Source: Acidimicrobiales bacterium (lineage in GTDB: Bacteria > Actinomycetota > Acidimicrobiia > Acidimicrobiales > Poriferisodalaceae). Taken from it: a DNA stretch of 24,066 bases. A model generated the notes under the pieces. The model saw only the letters and a program-made list of their open reading frames with translations, searched no databases and was not told where the DNA came from. Both the position numbers and the translations under genes were made by a program. Below, one piece after another: positions 23,829-24,066 of this stretch (position 1 is its first letter; the number at the start of each line of letters is the position of its first letter). Location: assembly GCA_020439485.1 (NCBI GenBank), contig JAGQSP010000151.1:1-24066 (forward strand), written 5' to 3'.

Positions 23829-24066
23829 GTGGCTGTTGTCATCGCTATCGACGCGGGAACCACTGGGGTCAGGTCGTTCGCCATCGACGAAACCGGCACG
23901 CCGGTAGGCATCGCGTACCGAGAGTTCCCCCAATACTTCCCCCAACCGGGTTGGGTCGAACACGACGCAAACGAGATCTGGGCTGCTGTGCAGGCCACGC
24001 TCGCCGAGCTGGTCGCCGGCCTCGATCAACCGGTCGCGGCGATCGGCATCACCGACCAGCGCGAGA
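23829..24066 (+). CDS. glpK: Glycerol kinase-like FGGY carbohydrate kinase (5' part)
   Basis: The first 79 codons of a gene that runs off the window. The N-terminal FGGY phosphate motif [15 protein letters not shown], the block [15 protein letters not shown], and AIGITDQRE are all characteristic of glycerol kinase; the terminal R78-E79 correspond to the glycerol-binding Arg-Glu of E. coli GlpK. The usual DQGTT is DAGTT and NQRE is DQRE, so another FGGY kinase is possible. The enzyme phosphorylates glycerol to sn-glycerol-3-phosphate with ATP. The GTG start is set by GGAGGT 6 nt upstream. It is divergent from pfkA. Confidence 0.85.
   Translation, partial: MAVVIAIDAGTTGVRSFAIDETGTPVGIAYREFPQYFPQPGWVEHDANEIWAAVQATLAELVAGLDQPVAAIGITDQRE

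Noticed and set aside
23750..23998. 83-residue N-terminal extension of phosphofructokinase up to an ATG at 23998
   Set aside because: It would be antisense to the glycerol-kinase start, has no similarity to the fold, and the TTG at 23749 has a Shine-Dalgarno sequence and gives the standard length.

Overview
The window is a high-GC, almost gap-free piece of bacterial chromosome from an actinobacterium. Supporting signs are the mtrA-mtrB-lipoprotein order (compare mtrAB-lpqB), a DUF3040 protein, a group-III-type phosphofructokinase, frequent GTG/TTG starts, and several genes with a TANNNT -10 box only 7-9 nt before the start codon (leaderless style). A deep-branching class such as Acidimicrobiia would fit, but that is inference. 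I see no rRNA, tRNA, CRISPR array, insertion sequence, integrase or phage gene. No gene-free stretch exceeds 90 bases.

Layout: (1) 1-3394 +, a MaoC-like double-hotdog hydratase and a tandem-fused CaiB/BaiF CoA-transferase, translationally coupled: CoA-ester catabolism. (2) 3447-4970 +, a SulP anion transporter with a STAS domain, converging on (3) 4980-5861 -, a ROK-family kinase that has lost the family's zinc motif; a strong hairpin lies between them. (4) 5935-10384 +, the classic trio MoxR ATPase, DUF58 protein and membrane transglutaminase, followed by the converging DUF3040 gene (10400-10774 -). (5) 10862-12706 -, a NUDIX hydrolase gene leading into dinB. (6) 12743-13899 +, a small two-helix membrane protein coupled to an inositol-monophosphatase-family enzyme. 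(7) 13915-16698 +, an MtrA-like response regulator, MtrB-like sensor kinase and GerMN-domain lipoprotein, which resembles a reduced mtrAB-lpqB module. (8) 22688-16679 -, a potassium-uptake operon with one TrkA and three consecutive TrkH-type channel subunits, each start overlapping the previous stop. (9) 22721-23749 -, 6-phosphofructokinase. (10) from 23829 +, the 5' end of a glycerol-kinase-like FGGY gene cut by the window edge.

Most of the window is ordinary housekeeping DNA. The most notable observation is the Trk operon. Two TrkH copies keep canonical pore loops. The promoter-proximal copy has Ser in place of the filter Gly in pore loop 1, the same change that separates Na+-selective from K+-permeable plant HKT channels, and it also departs from consensus in loops 3 and 4. 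Other points worth a second look are an N-terminal CoA-transferase half without the catalytic Asp, the zinc-less ROK kinase, a mixed ATP/PPi signature in the phosphofructokinase, and an in-frame 30-bp tandem duplication with hairpins inside the lipoprotein signal peptide. I do not see a clearly new multi-gene defence or mobile system.
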